Shown here in pieces: positions 45,875 to 55,999 of a DNA stretch of 64,000 nucleotides. Each line of letters opens with the position of its first letter. Position 1 is the stretch's first letter. Location: positions 186,001 through 250,000 of the forward strand of contig CAVWOV010000015.1 in NCBI GenBank assembly GCA_963756715.1. Direction: 5' to 3'. The notes below the pieces were generated by a model. The model saw only the letters and a list, made by a program, of their open reading frames with translations, was not told the DNA's origin and searched no databases. The position numbers were made by a program, and so were the translations under genes. This DNA is from VAZQ01 sp963756715 (GTDB taxonomy: Bacteria; Pseudomonadota; Alphaproteobacteria; Rhizobiales; Xanthobacteraceae).

Positions 45875-46864
45875 ATGATCAACCGCCGCCAATTCACCCT
45901 GCTGTCCACCGCTTCCGCGGTAGCTCCCGCGCTCGTCTCAAGCGCGGCGTTCGCGCAGGCGCCGGACTGGCCGACGCGTTTCGTCAAGCTCATCGTGCCG
46001 TTCACGCCGGGCGGCGGCATCGACGGATTGGCTCGCATCGTCGGCGCACGGCTGTCGGAAAAATGGGGCCAGCAGGTGGTGGTCGAGAACAAGCCCGGCG
46101 CCGGCGGCAACATTGCATCCGAATTCGTGGCGAGATCAGAGCCTGACGGCTACACGATGTATATCACCGCCGCCGGACTCGCGATCAATCAGTATCTCTT
46201 TCCGTCGCTCAGCTTCGACCCAGTCGCCGACTTCGCACCCGTAACCCTGCTTTGCACCTTCCCGAACCTGCTTGTCGTGCCGAAGTCGTCGCCATTCAAC
46301 TCGGTCGCCGACCTGCTGGCGGAGGCGCGGAAGAATCCCGGCAAGGTGACATTCGCCACGCCCGGCCACGGCAGTTCCCCGCACATGAGCGGCGAACTGT
46401 TCAAGTATCTCGCCAAGGTCAACCTCACCCACGTGCCCTATCGCGGCGCCTCGCCGGTCTACACCGATCTGATCGCCGGGCGGGTCGATTGCAGCTTCGC
46501 GGTCATGGCGTCGGGTTTGCCGCTGGTGCGAGGCGACAAGCTTCGCGCGCTTGGCGTCACCAGCGCCGAGCGGGTGAAAGAGGCACCGGAGGTACCGACC
46601 ATCGCCGAGGCGGGCGTGCCCGGCTATGCCGCCACGTCATGGTTTGCGTTTTTTGCTCCCGCCAAGACGCCCGCCGCCATCATCAAGAAGATGCACGACG
46701 ACACCGTCGCGGTGCTGGCGGAGGCGCCGGTCAGGGCCAAGATGGAGCAGCAGACTTTAACTCCGGTCGGCTCGACGCCCGAAGCGCTTGCCGCCCATTT
46801 CAAGGCCGAGATGGCGAAGTGGGCGCCGGTGGTCAAGGCGGCCAATATCAAGGTCAATCGATAG
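45875..46864 (+). CDS. TctC/Bug-type periplasmic solute receptor 4 (Tat signal)
   Basis: A 329-residue receptor. The twin-arginine signal is INRRQFTLLSTASAVAPAL, cleaved about AFAQAP. Motifs are KLIVPFTPGGGIDGLAR, VVVENKPGAGGN and EPDGYTMYIT, then HVPYRGASPVYTDLIAG and AEAGVPGYAATSWFAFFAP. AAGGA lies before the ATG. It is a more distant copy than receptors 2 and 3. Its end is 33 bases from the convergent small gene downstream of gatA. Confidence 0.93.
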   Translation: MINRRQFTLLSTASAVAPALVSSAAFAQAPDWPTRFVKLIVPFTPGGGIDGLARIVGARLSEKWGQQVVVENKPGAGGNIASEFVARSEPDGYTMYITAAGLAINQYLFPSLSFDPVADFAPVTLLCTFPNLLVVPKSSPFNSVADLLAEARKNPGKVTFATPGHGSSPHMSGELFKYLAKVNLTHVPYRGASPVYTDLIAGRVDCSFAVMASGLPLVRGDKLRALGVTSAERVKEAPEVPTIAEAGVPGYAATSWFAFFAPAKTPAAIIKKMHDDTVAVLAEAPVRAKMEQQTLTPVGSTPEALAAHFKAEMAKWAPVVKAANIKVNR

Positions 46865-46897
46865 ACCCTGCCAACGGCGTCGCCATGGCTCACACCT

Positions 46898-47192
46898 TTA
46901 GAGCTTGGCGATCAGCGCGCGGGCGATGTCGTCCCATTCGGCTTCGAGTGACACGGACGCCGCGGGTTGGCGGGCCTGGGCATACCAATACTTGGCGTTC
47001 GGCAGATCGCCCTCGACGCGATGCAGATAGGCGTGCACCCAGGCGCAATCCCCGCCCGCTTCATCCATGACGATCTTATGAGCCTTGTCCCAGTCGTCCT
47101 TGCCGGCCCACCACAGCGCGGCGAGCGCCGGCGCCAGCACCGGTCGGCGGCTTCGACTTCGACAAGCTGCGCTTGAATTCGGCAAGCGTCAT
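46898..47192 (-). CDS. Conserved hypothetical protein, about 97 residues (one frame break)
   Basis: ATG 47192 begins MTLAEFKRSLSKSKPP; after a break near 47145 (one extra base) it continues LAPALAALWWAGKDDWDKAH and then IVMDEAGGDCAWVHAYLHRV, ending DIARALIAKL. The ALWWA-K-DW-KAH ... WVHAYLHR-EGD pattern is a widespread uncharacterised proteobacterial family. It sits directly downstream of gatA, same strand. No enzymatic motif is visible; the repeats of aromatic and acidic residues suggest a small helical (TPR-like) fold. Confidence 0.75.
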
Positions 47193-47212
47193 GCGGCACC
47201 TTACCGCCCAGC

Positions 47213-48689
47213 CTACCACCACCGCTCCGGCGTAAAACGTCCCGCCGCCTGCTCGATCACATCGCCAAGCGAGAACAGCGTCTCCTCGTCGAACGGCCGG
47301 CCGATCAACTGCAGGCCGAGCGGCAGGCCATCGGCAGACAGCCCTGCCGGCACCGCTATGCCCGGTAGACCCGCCATGTTCACCGTTACGGTGAATACGT
47401 CATTGAGGTACATTTCGACCGGATCGGAACTGCCCTTCTCGCCGACGCCGAAGGCGGCCGAGGGCGTCGCCGGCGTAAGGATCGCGCTGATGCCTTTGGC
47501 GAAGCAGTCCTCGAAGTCCCGCTTGATCAGCGTGCGCACCTTCTGCGCGCGGAGGTAATAGGCGTCGTAATACCCGGCTGACAGAACGTACGTGCCGATC
47601 AGGATGCGGCGGCGCACCTCCTTGCCGAACCCCGCCGCCCGCGTCGCCTCATACATCCCGGTGATGTCGCGCCCGTTCTCACGCAGCCCATAACGCACGC
47701 CGTCGTAGCGCGCGAGGTTGGACGAGGCCTCGGCCGGCGCCACGATGTAGTAGGCAGCGAGCGCATACTTGGTGTGCGGCAGCGAGACTTCGACCACGTC
47801 GGCGCCCGCCGCCTTGAGCCAGCCGGCGCCCTGCTCCCACAGCTTGTCGATCTCCGGCGCCATGCCGTCGACGCGGTATTCCTTCGGGATGCCGATCTTC
47901 ATGCCCTTGATCGATTTGCCGAGCGCCGCCTCGTAGTCCGGCACCGGCCTGTCGACGCAAGTCGTGTCTTTCGGATCGTGCCCGGCCATCGAGCGCAGCA
48001 GGATCGCGCTGTCGCGCACCGTGCGGGCGAACGGCCCCGCCTGATCGAGCGAAGACGCGAACGCGACAATGCCCCAGCGCGAACAGCGGCCGTAGGTCGG
48101 CTTGATGCCGACGATGCCGGTGAACGCCGCCGGCTGACGGATCGATCCGCCGGTGTCGGTGCCGGTGGCACCCAGGCAGAGATTCGCCGCTACCGCTGCC
48201 GCCGAGCCCGCCTGACGAGCCGCCCGGCACCAGCGGCGTGTTCGCTCCTCGCCTTCGCCACGGCGAAATCACCGGGCCGAAGAACGACGTCTCGTTCGAC
48301 GAACCCATGGCGAACTCGTCGTTGTTGAGCTTGCCGAGCATCACCGCACCGTCGCGCCAGAGATTGGCCGTAACGGTCAACTCGTAAGTCGGCACGAAAT
48401 TGTCGAGGATGTGCGAGCAGGCGGTGGTGCGTACGCCTTTGGTGGCGAACAGGTCCTTGACGCCAAGCGGAAGGCCTTCGAGCGGCCCGCCCTCGCCGCG
48501 CTTGAGCCGCGCATCCGACGCCTGCGCCATGGCGCGCGCCTGATCGGGCGTGTCGAGCACATAGGCGTTGAGCGAGCGTGCCGCCTCCATGGCGGCGAGA
48601 TGTGCGTCGGCCATCTCGACCGCGGACACCTTCTTTTCGCGCAGATGATCGCGGGCAGCCGCCAGCGTGAGCGACGTAAGCTCGGTCAT
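47213..48689 (-). CDS. gatA: Asp/Glu-tRNA amidotransferase subunit A (one frame break)
   Basis: GatA is the glutaminase subunit of GatCAB, an amidase-signature enzyme. The N-terminal part shows LPLGVKDLFATKGVRTT with the catalytic Lys, NDEFAMGSSNETS and PLVPGGSSGG. There the frame breaks (near 48195): one base fewer gives SAAAVAANLCLGATGTDTGG and SIRQPAAFTGIVGIKPTYG, with the nucleophile Ser in GGSIR. The C-terminal half to FTPERWW is intact. Corrected length is about 491 residues. The gene is overlapped by four bases by the small upstream gene. Confidence 0.93.
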
Positions 48690-48931
48690 TCGTCGTCCGG
48701 ACTGTCGCAGACGAACGCGCTGGCGCGCGGCGGCAGCTTCGCCGCCGGGGCCTTCTGCCGGTAGATGACCGTCCCGTCCGGCTCCTGGGTGGTCTCGATC
48801 TCGCCCGGCTGCGGCAGGCCCATATCACTCAGGTCTTGCGCGGTCAGCCCGGATGGCATCTCGCCCTTGGCGATCTGCTCCACGAGCTGCCAGCGGTAGG
48901 CCATATCGGATTCTTCACAGGCCATGCACAT
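48686..48931 (-). CDS. Conserved hypothetical protein between gatC and gatA
   Basis: An 81-residue protein starting MCMACEESDMAYRWQLVEQ and ending SAFVCDSPDDE. It overlaps the gatA start by four bases, so it is co-translated with it. No domain recognised; Cys2, Cys5 and a late Cys might bind metal. An internal ATG (48904) is a possible later start. Its fixed place between gatC and gatA suggests a real gene, not a chance frame. Confidence 0.65.
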   Translation of the reverse strand: MCMACEESDMAYRWQLVEQIAKGEMPSGLTAQDLSDMGLPQPGEIETTQEPDGTVIYRQKAPAAKLPPRASAFVCDSPDDE

Positions 48932-48980
48932 CAGCGGTCATCCACTCGTGACGCTCCTGAGATATAGTCCGGCCCACGGC

Positions 48981-49268
48981 TCATTCCACCACCTTCGGCA
49001 CCAGGAAGAAGCCATCCGCGGTGGCCGGCGCATTCGCAAGCACGTCGTCCCGGATACCGCCGTCGGTCACGACGTCGGCGCGCTTCTTCATGTCCATCGG
49101 AGTGACCGAGGTCATCGGCTCGACGCCATCGACGTTCACCTCCGACAATTGCTCGACAAAGGCCAGCATGGCGTTGAGCTCGCCCTTGAGGTGCTCCACT
49201 TCGTCCTCCGCAACCGCAATGCGCGCCAGATGCGCGATGCGGCGAACGGTGGCGGCGTCAACGGACAT
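48981..49268 (-). CDS. gatC: Asp/Glu-tRNA amidotransferase subunit C
   Basis: The small GatC subunit stabilises the GatA-GatB complex. The 95-residue protein has the family pattern VRRIAHLARIAVAEDEVEHLKGELNAML (residues about 8-35), FVEQLSEVNVDGVEPMTS, MDMKKRADVVTDGG and FFLVPKVVE at the end. Length and motifs are standard. First gene of the gatC-hyp-gatA run. Confidence 0.95.
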   Translation of the reverse strand: MSVDAATVRRIAHLARIAVAEDEVEHLKGELNAMLAFVEQLSEVNVDGVEPMTSVTPMDMKKRADVVTDGGIRDDVLANAPATADGFFLVPKVVE

Positions 49269-49450
49269 GTTTCCTCTCGATCGGGCGGCGGCCCGAACCC
49301 GCTATAGCAGAGTGAGATTCAGGGCCGCAACCGCCTGAGAAACATCCATGGCTTCAGAGCTCTGCCCGGTTCCAGCCGCGACATTGCGAACCGCTCCGAA
49401 CCTGTCATCGGGCATTGCGCCGGCCCGCCGAAACGCCAATATTGCCCAAT

Positions 49451-50327
49451 ATGGACGCAACCAATCCTTCCGCGACGACCACCTTTGCAAGCCGCACGCC
49501 GCTGCATATTGGCGCGGTCGCTCTCAAGGTCCGCGACCTCGACCGGCTCACCGCCTTTTACCACAACGCTCTCGGGCTCGCGGTGCTCGACCGCAGCAAG
49601 GACGGCGCAACGCTCGGGGCCGGCGGCGTACCGCTCCTCCATCTCGAACATGCGCCCGGCGCCAAGCCTGACGACACTCGCACCGCCGGTCTCTATCATA
49701 CGGCATTCCTGGTTCCGACGCGCGCCGACCTCGCGCGCTGGCTGCTTGGATGTGGCGCAGAAACGGGTACCGCTCACCGGCGCTTCCGATCATGCGGTAA
49801 GCGAGGCGATCTACCTCGATGACCCGGAGGGCAACGGCATCGAGGTTTATCGCGACCGCCGGCCCGAGGAATGGGAGTGGCAGGGCGACCACGTGAAGAT
49901 GACGACCAACGCCCTCGACCTCGACGATCTCGTGAGCGCCGCCGGCAACGAAACCCGGACCGGCGCGCCCGACGGCATGCGCATCGGCCACGTGCATCTG
50001 CGCGTCGGCGACGTCGAACAGGCAGAGAAATTCTATCGCGACGTAATCGGGCTCGATGTCATGCGCCGCCGCGGCGGCGCCACCTTCATGTCATCGGGGC
50101 GCTATCACCATCATGTCGGCGGCAATGTCTGGCACAGCGCCGGAGCGGGATTGCGTGACGAGGATCGTACCGGCCTTGCCTGGTTTGCGTTTGAAGCCGC
50201 CGACGCCAAGGCCTTCGACGCCGTCGCCGCAAGGCTCGCGCAGGCTGGCGCACCGCTGACGACAACCGCGACCGGCATCGCAACGGCCGACCCATGGGGC
50301 ACGAAAATCCGCATCGAGCGCGCTTGA
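49451..50327 (+). CDS. Two-domain VOC protein (extradiol-dioxygenase/glyoxalase-like), one frame break
   Basis: Starts at ATG 49451. Domain 1 reads PLHIGAVALKVRDLDRLTAFYH ... LYHTAFLVPTRADLARWLL. After a frame break near 49750 (one extra G) it goes on DVAQKRVPLTGASDHAVSEAI and YLDDPEGNGIEVYRDRRPEEW. Domain 2 has IGHVHLRVGDVEQAEKFYRD and HHHVGGNVWHSAGAG. About 291 residues when corrected. This is the layout of catechol-2,3-dioxygenase-like CatE/YfiE proteins. His and Glu metal ligands are present in domain 1 and 2 ends. Substrate unknown. Confidence 0.8.
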
Positions 50328-50339
50328 GCCTGCCGCGCG

Positions 50340-51419
50340 CTAACGCCGCGCCAGGCCCGCCAGCCGCTCCAGCGCCTCATCCGCGAGCCGGCGTGTAATC
50401 TCGCCGGCCGGCAAAGCCCGTCCAAGGCCCACCGCCTGCCCGGCCCACATCGGTGAAAACTCGCCCGAACCCTGCGCCTCGGCTTTTGCGCGCAGCGGCG
50501 CGAGCGCACCGCCGGCCAATGGAAACTCCGGCGCAACGTCGGACACCGGCCCGACTTCGCGGATCAGCCGGTTGAGGATGCCGCGCGCCGGCCGACCGGT
50601 CATCAGGTTGGTCTGCACAGTGCTATCATCCCGCGCGGTTTTCAGCGCCTCGCGGTGCGGCTTCGAAATCTTGGATTCCAGCGCCCACAGATAGGCGCTG
50701 CCGATCTGCGCGCCGGCCGCACCAAGCGCGAAGGCCGCCACGATCCCGCGCGCATCGGTGATGCCACCGGCGGCGATGACGGGCACTTTCACGGCGTCGA
50801 CCACCTGCGGCACCAGCGCGAAGGTGCCGGCCTGGGCGGCAAGATCGTCGGTCAGGAACATGCCGCGGTGGCCGCCAGCCTCGTTGCCTTGCGCGATCAC
50901 CACGTCGGCGCCGTGGTCAACCAGCCAGCGTGCCTCGGTGGCGGTCGTCGCCGAACTGAGAACCACGCAACCCGCGGCCTTCACCCGCCGCACTAGGTCG
51001 TCGCTCGGCAAGCCGAAATGAAAGCTCGCGACCTGGGGCCGCACCTCCTCCAGCACGTCGCACATTCGCGCATCGAAGGCAGTGCGGTTGCTGGTGGGGA
51101 TCGGCGCCGCCGGATCGATGCCGAGCTCGCGATAATAGGGCGCGAGCCGATCGCGCCAGGCCGCCTCGCGCGCATTGTTGAGCACCGGAGCGGTATGACA
51201 GAAGAAGTTCAGATTGATCGGGTTTGCCGTGCGCGCCCGAATCTTCGCCATCTGATCGCGAATCTGGTCGGCATTGAGCATGGCGCAAGGCAGCGAGCCG
51301 AGCGCACCAGCCTCGGCCGCAGCCGCGGCAAGCTCGAAATCCATCGCTCCGGCAATCGGCGCCTGGACGATAGGCAACTCGACCTTGAACAAATCGATGA
51401 GACGGCGATCCGGCCACAT
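50340..51419 (-). CDS. Nitronate monooxygenase family protein
   Basis: A 359-residue FMN-dependent TIM-barrel enzyme of the 2-nitropropane dioxygenase family, which oxidises alkyl nitronates. It starts with LIDLFKVELPIVQAPIAGAM, then VVIAQGNEAGGHRGMF (the Gly-rich FMN/phosphate segment with the catalytic His), VPVIAAGGITDARG and GAAGAQIGSAYLW. Members of this family are also FabK-like; the GGHRG motif favours nitronate monooxygenase. It is convergent with the VOC gene. Confidence 0.88.
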   Translation of the reverse strand: MWPDRRLIDLFKVELPIVQAPIAGAMDFELAAAAAEAGALGSLPCAMLNADQIRDQMAKIRARTANPINLNFFCHTAPVLNNAREAAWRDRLAPYYRELGIDPAAPIPTSNRTAFDARMCDVLEEVRPQVASFHFGLPSDDLVRRVKAAGCVVLSSATTATEARWLVDHGADVVIAQGNEAGGHRGMFLTDDLAAQAGTFALVPQVVDAVKVPVIAAGGITDARGIVAAFALGAAGAQIGSAYLWALESKISKPHREALKTARDDSTVQTNLMTGRPARGILNRLIREVGPVSDVAPEFPLAGGALAPLRAKAEAQGSGEFSPMWAGQAVGLGRALPAGEITRRLADEALERLAGLARR

Positions 51420-51546
51420 GGTTGCACCCTCCGGCGGTGGTGAAACCTACACGTAATCTCACCTCCTGAACGACAAAAGCCGCTTGCGGCTTAGAATGTG
51501 ACGGAGCCAGCCTTCGCCGGGTCCGAACCGAGGGGCAGCGGGCACA

Positions 51547-51918
51547 TCACATCGCCTGACCCATGCCGCGAATGCGGCGCGCCATCGCGCCCATGATGTA
51601 GAGCGCGAAATTCGGCACCTCGTCGATCATGAAACGGAACCTGCGCTGATCGAGCAGCGACAGTTCGCAGGTTTCCTTGACGCGGGCGGTGGAGCTGCGC
51701 GGCGCGCCGTCGACCATCGACATGAAGCCGATCGCTTCGTTCGGCCCGCAGACCTCGACTACTTTGTCGCCGATCAGCATCTCGACCACGCCGGACTGCA
51801 CGACGTACATGCAGCTGCCGGGGTCGCCCTTGTTGAAGACGACGCTCCCCGCGGGAAAGGCGATGTTGGCGCCCGCCCGTTGCGCAAACATGCGCATGTC
51901 GATGTCGTTGCCGTCCAT
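51547..51918 (-). CDS. Single cyclic-nucleotide-binding-domain protein
   Basis: A 123-residue protein made of one cNMP-binding (Crp-like) beta-roll: AFPAGSVVFNKGDPGSCMYVV, then a short phosphate-binding cassette EAIGFMSMVDGAPRSSTARV with the expected Arg-Ser, and the C-terminal helix. No helix-turn-helix follows, so it is not a classical transcription factor and may regulate a partner protein. Divergent from a TctC receptor gene. Confidence 0.85.
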   Translation of the reverse strand: MDGNDIDMRMFAQRAGANIAFPAGSVVFNKGDPGSCMYVVQSGVVEMLIGDKVVEVCGPNEAIGFMSMVDGAPRSSTARVKETCELSLLDQRRFRFMIDEVPNFALYIMGAMARRIRGMGQAM

Positions 51919-52098
51919 GTCTACCTCGCCCTGGCGAAATCCTTACAATCCTGGCGGTGGCTTTATGCCAAATTTTCTCCAGGCTGCGCCAGCTTGTGCC
52001 TCGACAGGCGCGGCGATTAGACCCATCCTCGATCGTGAAAAATCCGATCCGGCGCCAAGCCGGACGGCGCCTCGGTTAGGCGAGGATGGGAGGTCGGG

Positions 52099-53086
52099 AT
52101 GGTGACGCTTCGCTTCGGCTCCGCGGTCGCGCTGCTGGCACTGTGCGTATGGGGTTCGACAACGCCGTTGCAGGCCGACGAGTGGCCGAGCCGGCCGGTC
52201 AAGATTGTCGTGGCGTTTGCCCCCGGCGGCAGCGCCGATCAGTTCGGACGCCTGATGGCGGCCGAGTTCTCGACCATCTTCAAACAACAGTTTTTCGTCG
52301 AGAACCGGACGGGCAACAGCGGCGCCATCGGCTCGGCGCAAGTCGCGCGCTCGGCGGCGGACGGCTATACCCTGTTGATCGGCGGATCGGGTCCGCATCT
52401 GACCGGCCCAGCGATCAATCCGAATATCGGCTACGACCCGCTCAAGGACTTCACGCATATCGCGATGATCGGGGCCGACAGCTATGCCTGGGTCGCCAAC
52501 CCAGCGCTCGGCGTGAAGAACGTGGCCGACCTCGTTGCGCTCGCCAAAAGCCGCAAGGACAATGGAAAGGGCCCGATCACCTCTTCCTCGCCGGGGCCGG
52601 GTTCGCTGGGCCATCTGCTGATCGAGCAGTTCAAACGCAAGTCCGGCATCGATATCCAGCATGTTCCGGCGCCAAACTCAGGGCTTACCGACGTGCTCGG
52701 CAACCACATCTCGCTTACGCTCAGCGCCATGCTCACGGTCGGCGAAACAGGTCCGGGCCGGCAAGCTCGTCGCCATTGCGGTCACTTCACGCGGCCGCAA
52801 CCCGATCTTCAAGGATATTCCGACTTTTGCCGAACAGGGCTTTCCAGACGTGCGGGGCGATACCTGGTTCTGGCTCACGGCGCCGAAAAATCTGCCGCCT
52901 GCCATCGTCAACAAGCTCAATGACGCGACGCGACGTGCGGTGCAGTCACCCAAAGTGCAGGAACACTTCCGCAAGCTCGCCATCCTGACCAAGGACCTTG
53001 ATGCCGCCGAAGTGCCGAAGTTCATCGCCGAGGAATATGCCTTCTGGGCGCCGCTGGCGAAGGCGGCCGGTCTGAAGGTGCAATAG
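52099..53086 (+). CDS. TctC/Bug-type periplasmic solute receptor 5 (one frame break)
   Basis: Starts at ATG 52099 after GGGAGG. The Sec signal ends TTPLQADEW. Motifs are VKIVVAFAPGGSADQFGR, FFVENRTGNSGAIG and AADGYTLLIGG. The frame breaks near 52745 in GGCGAAACAGG; without one A it reads GEQVRAGKLVAIAVTSRGR and continues to APLAKAAGLKVQ, 328 residues. It lies 20 bases before the racemase-family gene, so the two are probably co-transcribed and may act on related compounds. Confidence 0.85.
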
Positions 53087-53105
53087 CGCGAAACGGAGAT
53101 ACCCC

Positions 53106-53867
53106 ATGGATGTCGCCACCATCGATAGCCGACCGGCCGAACCGGCACTCGAAGCCCCGCGAGCGCGGATCGGATTGATCATTCCGTCCGTCAACAGCAT
53201 GAGCGAGCCGCAGTTCAATCATTTTGCCCCACCGGGACTTGCCGTCCACGTCGCGCGTGCGCGGGTAGCCGGACAATGGAAGCGGCCGCTGCCGGTGATG
53301 GCCGACGAGATCGCGCTGTCGGCGAAGCTTCTATCCGACGTCGGTCCCGACCTTATCGTGTTCCACTGCACCGACACCTCGATGACGCAGGGGCCGCAGG
53401 GCGAAGGCCGCATCCTCGATATCGTCACCGAGGCCACCGGCATCGAGGCGGTCGCCACCAGCCGGCTCGTGCTCGAAGCACTGCAGACTCTGGGCCTCAA
53501 GCGGCTCGTGCTGCTCAGTCCCTATCTGAGCAACAAGTCGATCATCGATTACCTCACGGCGACCGGCCATGTCGTGGTCCACGACGTGGCCTTGAGCCTC
53601 AAGCCGATGGAGTTCGCCGAGGTGACACCGGCCGAGTGGGTCGAACTCGCACGCCAGCACGACCGGCCGGATGCCGACGGCATCTTCCTGAGCTGCACCA
53701 ACACCACACAGATCGAGGCGATCGCCGAGATCGAGCGTACGCTCGGCAAGCCGGTGGTGAACAGCAACCAGGCGGTGCTGTGGGGTTGCGTGAAGCGGCT
53801 GCGGGCGCAACTCAAGTCCTTGCCGGCGATGCCGCAGCTTGGCGGCCTGATGCAGCATCTGGAGTAG
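53106..53867 (+). CDS. Maleate isomerase / Asp-Glu racemase superfamily protein
   Basis: A 253-residue enzyme of the superfamily that includes maleate cis-trans isomerase, arylmalonate decarboxylase and aspartate/glutamate racemases. It has the maleate-isomerase-type N-terminus RIGLIIPSVNSMSEP. It keeps two catalytic cysteines, Cys88 (VFHCTDTSM) and Cys197 (LSCTNTTQIE). Two cysteines fit isomerase or racemase chemistry; arylmalonate decarboxylase has lost the first one. Between TctC receptor genes, it may process the dicarboxylate they bind. GGAGA precedes the start. Confidence 0.87.
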   Translation: MDVATIDSRPAEPALEAPRARIGLIIPSVNSMSEPQFNHFAPPGLAVHVARARVAGQWKRPLPVMADEIALSAKLLSDVGPDLIVFHCTDTSMTQGPQGEGRILDIVTEATGIEAVATSRLVLEALQTLGLKRLVLLSPYLSNKSIIDYLTATGHVVVHDVALSLKPMEFAEVTPAEWVELARQHDRPDADGIFLSCTNTTQIEAIAEIERTLGKPVVNSNQAVLWGCVKRLRAQLKSLPAMPQLGGLMQHLE

Positions 53868-53993
53868 AACGCGATATCCGCACGATCCGCGTCATGCACG
53901 GGCTTGCCCGCGCATCCATCGACCTTCGAGAAGCGATGGATTGCCGATCACCCGGCAGTGACGACGGAGCGGCGGTCACAGGGAGGAAGAAGA

Positions 53994-54962
53994 ATGAGAA
54001 ACCTGCTGCAGCGCCTTTGCATCATGGTCATCGGCGCCGTTTGCTGGCTGGCGCCGGCCCACGCGCAAACCTATCCGACCCGGCAGATCACGCTGATCGT
54101 GCCGTTCGCACCGGGCGGGCCCGCCGATTTTCTCGCCCGTCTGATCGGCCAGAAGATGAGCGAGGATCTGGGCCAGCAGGTCGTCATCGACAATCGCGCC
54201 GGCGCCAACACCATCATCGGCGCGCAGGTTGTCGCCAAGGCCGCGCCTGACGGCTACACGCTGCTGATGGCGATCGACGGAACGCTGGTGATGAACCCGT
54301 TCCTCTACAGCAAGCTCGCCTACGATCCGTTCAAAGACTTCGCGCCGGTATCCCTTGTTGCGCTCGTGCCTTCCGCCATGGTCGGCAACATCAACATCCC
54401 GGTGAACTCGATCAAGGAACTAGTCGAGCAGGAAAAGTCCAAGCCTGGCACGTTCCAGATCGGCATCAGCACGCCGACCTCGCAGGTCAACGTCGGCCTG
54501 CTCAACCAGATGGCCGGCACCAATTTCAGCATGGTGCCCTATCGCGGCGGCACAACGCAGATCACCGGCATCCTGGCGGGCGACATTCCGCTCGGCATGG
54601 AGAGCATCAACGTATCGCTGCCGCTCTGGCGCGCCAAGAAGGTCAAGATTCTGGGCCTCGTCAGCGCACAGCGCCTGTCGCTCGCGCCCGAAATCCCGGC
54701 CATCGCCGAAACGTTTCCGGGCTACGATCTCGGCATCTGGCAAAGCATCGTGGCGCCGGCCGGGACGCCGCGCGCAGTGATATCGCGACTGCACGCCGCC
54801 ATCACCAAGGTGCTCGCCATGCCCGACGTGCGCGAGAAGCTGCTCAAGGCCGGCATCGAACCGGCGACCAGCAAGAGCCCGGAAGAATTCGCGGCCTTCA
54901 TCCGCTCGCAAGCCGACACCCGCGCCAAGGTCATTAAGGCGGTCGGGCTGAAGCTGGATTGA
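53994..54962 (+). CDS. TctC/Bug-type periplasmic solute receptor 6
   Basis: A 322-residue receptor from ATG 53994 (GGGAGGAAG upstream). The Sec signal is MRNLLQRLCIMVIGAVCWLA, cleaved about AHAQTYP. Motifs are ITLIVPFAPGGPADFLAR, QQVVIDNRAGANTIIGAQ and APDGYTLLMAIDGTLVMN. The KMSEDLGQ and AIDGTLVMN segments put it close to receptors 7-9. The mapped longer frame upstream to 53904 has no signal and is not used. The next receptor follows within six bases. Confidence 0.93.
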   Translation: MRNLLQRLCIMVIGAVCWLAPAHAQTYPTRQITLIVPFAPGGPADFLARLIGQKMSEDLGQQVVIDNRAGANTIIGAQVVAKAAPDGYTLLMAIDGTLVMNPFLYSKLAYDPFKDFAPVSLVALVPSAMVGNINIPVNSIKELVEQEKSKPGTFQIGISTPTSQVNVGLLNQMAGTNFSMVPYRGGTTQITGILAGDIPLGMESINVSLPLWRAKKVKILGLVSAQRLSLAPEIPAIAETFPGYDLGIWQSIVAPAGTPRAVISRLHAAITKVLAMPDVREKLLKAGIEPATSKSPEEFAAFIRSQADTRAKVIKAVGLKLD

Positions 54963-54967
54963 CCGCC

Positions 54968-55963
54968 ATGATCCGCATGCCTCACATTTTCGCCGCGGCG
55001 CTCGCGCTTGCCGGGCTCATCGATGGATTGGCGGCCCAACCGGCAATCGATGCCGACGCAAAGCCCTATCCCAGCCGGGCAATCCGCATCATCGTGCCGT
55101 TTCCGCCCGGCGGCCCGGCCGACATCGTCACCCGGTTTGTCGGCCAGAAGATGAGCGAGGATTTCGGCCATCCGGTGGTGATCGAGAACCGGCCTGGGGG
55201 CAACACCGCGATCGGCGCGCAGGTCGCGGCCCGCGCGCTGGCCGACGGCTACACCCTGTTCGTGCCGATGGACACGACCCTGGTGATGAACCCACTGGTC
55301 ACGCCCAACCTGCCCTACGATCCGCAGAAGGACTTCGCGCCGATCACCCTGTTGACCAAGAACATGTCGCTCGTGGTCACCCGGCGCGAGGGCGCAAAAT
55401 CCATCGCCGAACTAATCGCAACGGCGAAATCCAATCCGGGCAAGCTCAACATGGGTGCCGGCACCATCACGTCGCGGCTCGGGGCGTTGCTGTTCGCCAA
55501 GACCGCCGGCATCAATGTGCAGCTCGTTCCGTTCAAGGGCAGCGCGGAAATCGGGCAGGCCGTGCTCGCCGGCACGGTCGATTTCGCGCTCGATTCCACC
55601 GGCACCAGCCTGCCGCTCATCCAAAGCGGGCACTACCGCGCGTTGGCGAAGTATTCCAACCGTCCGCTCAACATTCTGCCCGATCTACCGCCGCTCAGCG
55701 TTGCTGCCGGCTTGCCGGGCTTGGACGAAAGTTCGACCTGGGTGGGGCTCGCAGCGCCTGCCGGCACGCCGCGCGCCATTATCGACAAGGTCCAGCGCGA
55801 GGTCGCGACGATCTACGCCGATCCGGCGATGATCGCCAAGCTCGAAAGGGCCGGCATCTTCGCAGTCGGCTGCACACCGGAAGAATTTGAAGCGTTCATC
55901 CGCAGCGAGAGTGCGCGCTGGTCCAAGGTCTTCAAGGAGAACGCCGGCCTCAAGCTCGACTGA
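54968..55963 (+). CDS. TctC/Bug-type periplasmic solute receptor 7
   Basis: A 331-residue receptor. The start is taken at ATG 54968; TTG 54959 (overlapping the stop of receptor 6) and ATG 54977 are possible. The signal is MPHIFAAALALAGLIDGLAA, then IRIIVPFPPGGPADIVTR, VVIENRPGGNTAIGAQ and ADGYTLFVPMDTTLVMNP. The C-terminus is EEFEAFIRSESARWSKVFKE. It is convergent with the flavin monooxygenase gene at 56000. Confidence 0.93.
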   Translation: MIRMPHIFAAALALAGLIDGLAAQPAIDADAKPYPSRAIRIIVPFPPGGPADIVTRFVGQKMSEDFGHPVVIENRPGGNTAIGAQVAARALADGYTLFVPMDTTLVMNPLVTPNLPYDPQKDFAPITLLTKNMSLVVTRREGAKSIAELIATAKSNPGKLNMGAGTITSRLGALLFAKTAGINVQLVPFKGSAEIGQAVLAGTVDFALDSTGTSLPLIQSGHYRALAKYSNRPLNILPDLPPLSVAAGLPGLDESSTWVGLAAPAGTPRAIIDKVQREVATIYADPAMIAKLERAGIFAVGCTPEEFEAFIRSESARWSKVFKENAGLKLD

Positions 55964-55999
55964 GACGTATTGTGGCCGCGCCCGGCCGGGCGTTGTGCC

